From Vigna angularis (Eukaryota; Streptophyta; Magnoliopsida; Fabales; Fabaceae): DNA of 64,000 nucleotides. The translations under genes were made by a program, and so were the position numbers. Positions 59,627 through 64,000 of this stretch are shown piece after piece. The stretch spans positions 18,258,501-18,322,500 of the forward strand of contig NC_068979.1 of NCBI RefSeq assembly GCF_016808095.1, given 5' to 3'. Numbering within the stretch: position 1 is the first letter of the stretch; every line of letters begins with the position of its first letter. The notes under the pieces were generated by a model that made no database searches, was not told where the DNA came from, and was given only the letters and a program-made list of their open reading frames with translations.

Positions 59627-60775
59627 GTGCCTAATGTCTGCAGAATGCAATTTGGTCAAGAATTTAACTATATGGGCACTCAATTCTACCAAAGTAATCT
59701 TAACCACTGGTGGGAACCTCACTCAAGCATGGATCAAAGCCAATTTTGGCAAGCTGTCGGACAATTTGAGAACCAACCACAACAACAATGGCAGCAACAA
59801 AGCTTTAAAATCAACAAAGGAAAGCAAGAGATCTCTTCATTTAGACAAGGCATGGAGGAAACACTAGGTCACGCATGGGACAGGTACAAAAGCCTATTAA
59901 GAAAGACTCCCACGCATGGATTTGACGAAGGAGAAGTAGTCCTAATCTTCCTTGGAGGTCTTGGTTCACAAACCATGATGATGCTTGACGCCTCAGCTGG
60001 AGGCAATATCAAATGGAAGACTCCAGAGGAAGCCACAGAAATAATTGAAAACATGACTACTAATGACAATAAGTGGAACAGTGAAAGAGGAGCTCCTATT
60101 CAACAAAAAGGAGTTCTACAGTTGCAATCCAATTATGCCTTGATAGCTCAGAACAAGTTAATAACTCAACAATTGGAGAATCTCACAAAGATACTTGAAC
60201 AACTGCCAAAAGAGTTAAAGACTGTTGCACAGGTTCAATCACAGTTGTGTGAATTATGTGGAGGTGATCATATCAATGGTCAATGCGCCTTTCCAGCAGA
60301 AGCTTTAGAGGATGTTAACTTCATGGCCAATCAATTTCCATACAATCAGGAGAATTTCAATCAAGGGTGGAAACCACACCCAAGTATTGGTCAAGGAGAG
60401 AGAAAAGAGAGAGAAGAGAAAGAAGAAGAGAAAATTTGTGTGAAGATTGAGAAGGTGAGTAGAAAAAGAAAAGAAAAAAAGAAAGTGAGAGAAAAGAGAA
60501 AGAGGACGAGAGGAAAAAAAAAGAATCATATGAAAAACCTCGTCCCCATCCAAAGAAGTATCATAGGAAGAAGGAATTTGAGCGCTTTATGCAAATCTTC
60601 AAGAAATTGAAGATTAAAGTTCCTATGATTGAGACATTCCAACAGGTTCCTGGTTTGATCAAATTTCTGAAGAAGTTCAGTAAAAAGAAGAAAAAGAAGA
60701 AAGAACATGAGCTTTATAGGGTCAAGCTAGTGACGTTAAAAGAGCGCTTGCTGGGAGGCAACCCAGTGATTTAAG
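59627..60775 (+). pseudogene. Athila element 2 Gag remnant with CCHC knuckle
   Basis: The main frame 59627-60610 (327 codons) contains [56 protein letters not shown] and [20 protein letters not shown], all close to element 1 Gag. The CCHC knuckle CELCGGDHINGQC is at about 60250-60290, absent from element 1's Gag. The N-terminal half of the gag core ([10 protein letters not shown]) is missing, replaced by a Q/N-rich piece. A second frame, 60589-60774, reads IFKKLKIKVPMIETFQQVPG, matching the start of element 1 Pol before the protease, and then jumps straight into the 3' UTR. Confidence 0.75.
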
Positions 60776-62672
60776 AACTTTTAATTGTTGTTTTGGTGAT
60801 GTAATTTTGAACTTTTGGGTATTTTTGTTTTTGTTATAAGTTTGTTACAGGGTTTACATCTACTGATGGATGTTAGGCGGAAGAGTATCTACTGAAGGAT
60901 ACTATGTTAGTATACACCTACTGATGGGTGTTGGTAAGAAAGATTTGCATCTACTGAAGGGTGTTGGAGGATTTTGGGTCAGGCTCGTGACGTTAAACAA
61001 GCGCTACCTGGGAGGCAACCCAATTGATTGATTTTATATGTATTGTTTGTTTTGATTCTGCTTTAGTTGCATGATAGGGATTGAATGTTTGAGTGATTGG
61101 AGACCTTAATTGCAGGGAGCCAGTTAGGGGTATGTTTAGGACGCATTTAGGTTAAGCTAAGGAGAAGGAGAGCACTTCCCGTAAGTGCCGCTGAGCGGTA
61201 GTGTCGCAGACGGGGCTTAGGTTGCCCCCCAGCGGAACCCGAGCCCATTAGGGGTATTTTTATACCCTAAGTTGCACCTTGGCCTCTCTTTTTAGATTCT
61301 TCTCTGCACACACACTCCTACATACTTTTCCAAGGTTTTCTACAACTTTTCCCTCATCCCTTTTGAGAAAATCTCTTTTCCACTCACTTTCTCACTTGTT
61401 GTCCATCTAAGTTTGGGGTTGGGAGAGAGCATCATTGATAGGGATGAGTTTTTCAAAGCAGTAGAGCAGGATTTTTTTTATCATTCATTTTTGTTTTTAG
61501 AATAGGGTTTGATGTACTCAATTGGAAACTTTATCTGTTATGATGGTTTGCTGATAATTGTGATTGTTTGATAAGTAATGCTTGAATGATGCTTTGATAT
61601 AGATTGATGTTGAGATATGCACATTACATGCTTATACAGGTGGTTCACAAGCCTTGTGAACAAATGCAAGTTATTATGATTGTGATTGTGATATTAAGCA
61701 GGATGTGTATGTCAAATGTGAATGAGCTTATATGTGAGGTTTTGAGCTCCAGAGTTATTACTTTGAGTGTTATTACTTTGGAAGCATGAATAACTTTGCC
61801 CAGGTTTTCTATGATTGAATTACTTGCTTGTTTGCATTATATGATCAAGGTCGTTTGTTGGTAGCCCTTATATTAGCCAAATTGCATGAAATAAGCCACC
61901 AAAAGAGAACATTATGTGTTCTATCATTTGAACCCTTAGCCTTGAACATAAATTTAAAACCCTTGTTGAAAGTTTACCTTGAGTTAAGTAAAAAAATATT
62001 CTGTGGTATTGACAAATGTTCAAGTTTGGGGTTGTTGGAAAATAGAAAGGGAAATTGAAAGCATTGAGTTAAGAGCTAAGAATTAAGTATGTGAAAAGAG
62101 AAAGAAAAAGAAAAAGAGAAAGAAAAGAAAAAGCAAAGCTCAACGCAAAGGAAAGTTGGGAAAAGTAAGAATGATTGTGTTTATATGATTCTCTTAACTC
62201 AAGGGTTTTGTGATCTAGAAAAACCAATTTTCTTGTTAGCCTAGCCACATTATAAGCCATTGAAAGTCCTTGTGATGGTGCATGCTTGTGAATTTATTTG
62301 TTTTTGATTAAATGAAAGGCAAAGCTAATTCATGTGACACTGTGATAGTAGAGTGAATGAGTGATCACCTCTTATACACTTGTGTTTGAGTCAAACACTT
62401 TACCTAGTGAGGAAATATTCCATGAGCACATGAACATCCTTGCTTAGTTGATTGATCATTCATGAAAAATAGCATTTGTTGGATATTAAGTGATTTTGTG
62501 AACACCCAAAGCATGTGCACATATTGATTGAAATCTTTGTCATGAGTTTAATTTAAGTTTTTACTTAACTTGAAAAGAGGATTTTTGAATGAGTGAACCA
62601 TTGTACAGATTGGTATAAGATTGAGTTACATTTGTTTGCTTGAGGACAAGCAAAGTTCTAAGTTTGGGGTTG
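60776..62672 (+). other. Athila element 2, 3' untranslated region
   Basis: No coding region. Two copies of the GTGACGTTAAA..GCGCT..CTGGGAGGCAACC block are at 60719-60765 and 60975-61022, with four short (C)ATCTACTGA(T/A)GGGTGTT repeats between them (60851-60970). A PPT-like AGTTTGGGGTTG abuts the 3' LTR. The order and text mirror the reverse strand of 49034-50302. Confidence 0.75.
60851..60970 (+). repeat. Four short ATCTACTGAWGGRTGTT repeats
   Basis: Copies start near 60857, 60886, 60917 and 60952; spacing is about 30 bases with mismatches. Confidence 0.7.
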
Positions 62673-63599
62673 TGATAACAGTTGAAAAACTGTTATTTTC
62701 ATGCTTAAATTTTATACTAAAAGCAACCTTGAACACTTAGAAACTAGGTTGAAATCATGCTTTTGGTCATATTTTTAGAAATAAGAGAGCTGGACAGGTT
62801 TATGCTTGATTTCAGTGTTTTATGCAGGTTTTAAGGTGAATTTGGTGAAAGAAGTGAAGAAGGATAGGAATGGAATCAGAAAAGACATTAAAAAGTGCAA
62901 AAGGAGAAGCCACAACCACCGCTAAGCGGCAGTTTACCGCTGAGCGGCACTCAGAAACCCACGTTAGCTCCGTTGAGAGGTGAAATGGCCGCTGAGGGGA
63001 AGAATCGACCTCGCACTTACCGCTGAGCGGCACTATTTTGGGCTTGGGCCTAATTTTCTGTATTTTACGAATAGTATATAAGCTTTAGGTTTTCCTAGTG
63101 TTTGTATCTTTGGCTGGGAGGAAGCAGAAACACATTTTTCACCCCTTGGGGGTAGATTGGGAGATGGTGACAGCTCTCCTCTTCTCTTTCTAGGGTTTTT
63201 CTATCTCTTTCATTCTTTCATTATTATTCATCTAGATTCACCATGAATATGGTGAACTAAACCTTGTATTGTTGTTGGGGGATCAATGTAATCTTGTGAA
63301 ACTCTCATATATGGAATTTGTGTTTCAACATCTTATTTGAGATACATGCTTTCTTTCATCATTAGTTAGGGTTTTTCCTCTTTGCTCAAAGCATGCATTG
63401 TTTAACTCATTCGATGTCATGATTATTGATTTTGTCGATATGGGAACGTACAGGGAAGTCTAGATCCGGGGAATTTCTCCCAATAGTATATTGGTTGCCT
63501 TTAAGCTCCTGCACTTCAGAACTAATTACTAGGAATGCTAGGAATTGTATGAACTCGTAATTAAGGATAGGCCTTCTCGACAAGGTGATTTTGTCATCA
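62673..63599 (+). repeat. Athila element 2, 3' LTR with internal deletion (927 bp)
   Basis: Matches 58013-59320 up to GGCCTTCTCGACAAGGTGAT, then jumps to the terminal TTTGTCATCA, so about 350 bases of the right part are deleted. A smaller deletion lies at the palindrome cluster (about 63008), and scattered substitutions occur. Confidence 0.93.
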
Positions 63600-64000
63600 T
63601 TCGTGCGCCTCACCATTTAATTTTACGAGGTTCGTGCGCCTCTCCATTTAATTTTACGAGGTTCGTGCACCTCTCTATTTAATTTTACGAGGTTCGTGCG
63701 CCTCACCATTTAATTTTACAAGGTTCGTGCGCCTCTCCATTTAATTTTACGAGGTTCTTGCGCCTCACCATCAAGTTATACGAGGTTCGAGCGCCTCACC
63801 ATTTAATTTTATGAGGTTCGTGCGCCTCACCATTTAATTTTACAAGGTTCGTGCACCTCTCCATTTAATTTTACGAGGTTCGTGCGCCTCACCATCATCA
63901 AGTTATACGAGGTTCGTGCGCCTCACCATTTAATTTTACGAGGTTCGTGCGCCTCTCCATTTAATTTTACGAGGTTCGTGCGCCTCACCATCAAGTTTTA
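63600..64000 (+). repeat. 31-bp minisatellite array running off the window
   Basis: About 13 units of TTCGTGCGCCTCACCATTTA + ATTTTACGAGG, with CACC/CTCC variants and some CATCAAGTTATACGAGG units. It continues the unit seen at 57970-58012, so element 2 inserted into it. It probably belongs to the Tat element's 3' UTR. Confidence 0.93.

Larger units (their letters stand above)
58013..63599 (+). mobile_element. Pol-less Athila-type element (LARD-like), 5587 bp
   Basis: The LTRs are 58013-59320 (1308 bp) and 62673-63599 (927 bp). TTCGT is duplicated on both sides (58008-58012 and 63600-63604). The PBS TGGCGCCGTTGCCGGGGA is at 59327-59344. The interior keeps a gag with frame breaks, a scrap of the protease N-terminus and a 3' UTR like that of element 1, but no protease core, RT, RNase H or integrase. 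The LTRs have diverged and the 3' LTR has a large internal deletion, so it is older than element 1. Its LTR termini match those of element 1, so the two could share trans-acting proteins. Confidence 0.93.
41852..64000 (+). mobile_element. Degraded Tat/Ogre-lineage Gypsy element, interrupted twice and running off the window
   Basis: The 5' LTR is 41852-43147, the PBS 43150-43167 and gag 45129-46757. Decayed pol covers 46758-47727 plus 57092-57488. Two tandem-repeat blocks follow: 57855-57950, and the 31-bp array at 57970-58012 plus 63600-64000. The 3' LTR is not reached. Two Athila-type elements are inserted, at 47728-57091 and 58013-63599; removing them and one TSD copy each rejoins the reading. 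Between the RT beginning and the integrase end most of pol is deleted, so the element cannot move by itself. The tRNA-Arg-type PBS, the gag type and a repeat-bearing 3' UTR point to Tat/Ogre. Confidence 0.75.

Noticed and set aside
57489..64000. CRISPR-like regular repeats
   Set aside because: The 31-bp units are directly contiguous with no unique spacers, in a eukaryotic retrotransposon; it is a minisatellite.
1..64000. tRNA, rRNA and known plant miRNA genes
   Set aside because: Scanned by eye for T-loop GGTTCGAAT/C-type motifs and common mature miRNA sequences; none was convincing. A tRNAscan-SE or miRBase search would settle it.

Overview
This 64 kb window is plant nuclear DNA. It is AT-rich, has spliced genes with GT/AG introns, long (AT)n microsatellites, and plant-type Gypsy, Copia, CACTA and Mutator elements. 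The style of the repeats suggests a phaseoloid legume (Vigna/Phaseolus type); that is inference, with no database search behind it. There are no bacterial features. I see no tRNA or rRNA gene, no CRISPR array and no recognisable miRNA.

Left part (1-14,000). The only convincing intact host coding sequence is the 3' part of a D1-type cyclin gene: four exons between 570 and 1806 on the + strand, with the 5' exons outside the window. About 12 kb of AT-rich intergenic DNA follows. It holds two Mutator-type non-autonomous elements with perfect 9-bp target duplications (7466-7741 and 12316-13046), a divergent inverted-repeat unit, and one small possible secreted-peptide ORF at 8423.

Middle (14,000-28,700). 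A decayed CACTA (En/Spm) element keeps a transposase-associated N-terminal ORF and remnants of a ULP1-like cysteine peptidase. It is split by a 3.07-kb solo LTR with a perfect 5-bp target duplication. Next is a 1.67-kb CACTA element (target duplication TAT) carrying an antisense fragment of an FtsJ/RlmE-type RNA methyltransferase gene, then a 3.7-kb CACTA-like element with degraded ends. A broken CC-NB-LRR resistance gene (RPP13-like-4 type) lies at 27,610-28,672.

Right part (28,900-64,000). A complete, apparently young Ty1/copia element lies on the minus strand (28,966-33,819; one 1327-codon gag-pol ORF; TSD TTTTC). A Copia-type LTR remnant follows, interrupted by a 4.86-kb non-autonomous CACTA element (35,062-39,916; TSD CTT). 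From 41,852 to the window end is a degraded Tat/Ogre-lineage Gypsy element: 5' LTR, tRNA-Arg-type PBS, gag, decayed pol and tandem repeats. Two Athila-type Gypsy elements are nested in it. One is young with intact gag and pol (47,728-57,091, minus strand, TSD GGGCA). The other is an older pol-less relative (58,013-63,599, plus strand, TSD TTCGT) that landed in the Tat element's 31-bp tandem array.

The window is therefore mainly a record of nested transposition next to a cell-cycle gene. I found no convincing new multi-gene system. The most unusual signals are a six-copy 96-bp tandem array whose core hairpin shows a compensatory base change, the captured methyltransferase fragment, the palindromic CCGCTSAGCGG clusters in the Athila LTRs, and the duplicated GGGAGGCAACCC motif in the pol-less Athila derivative.
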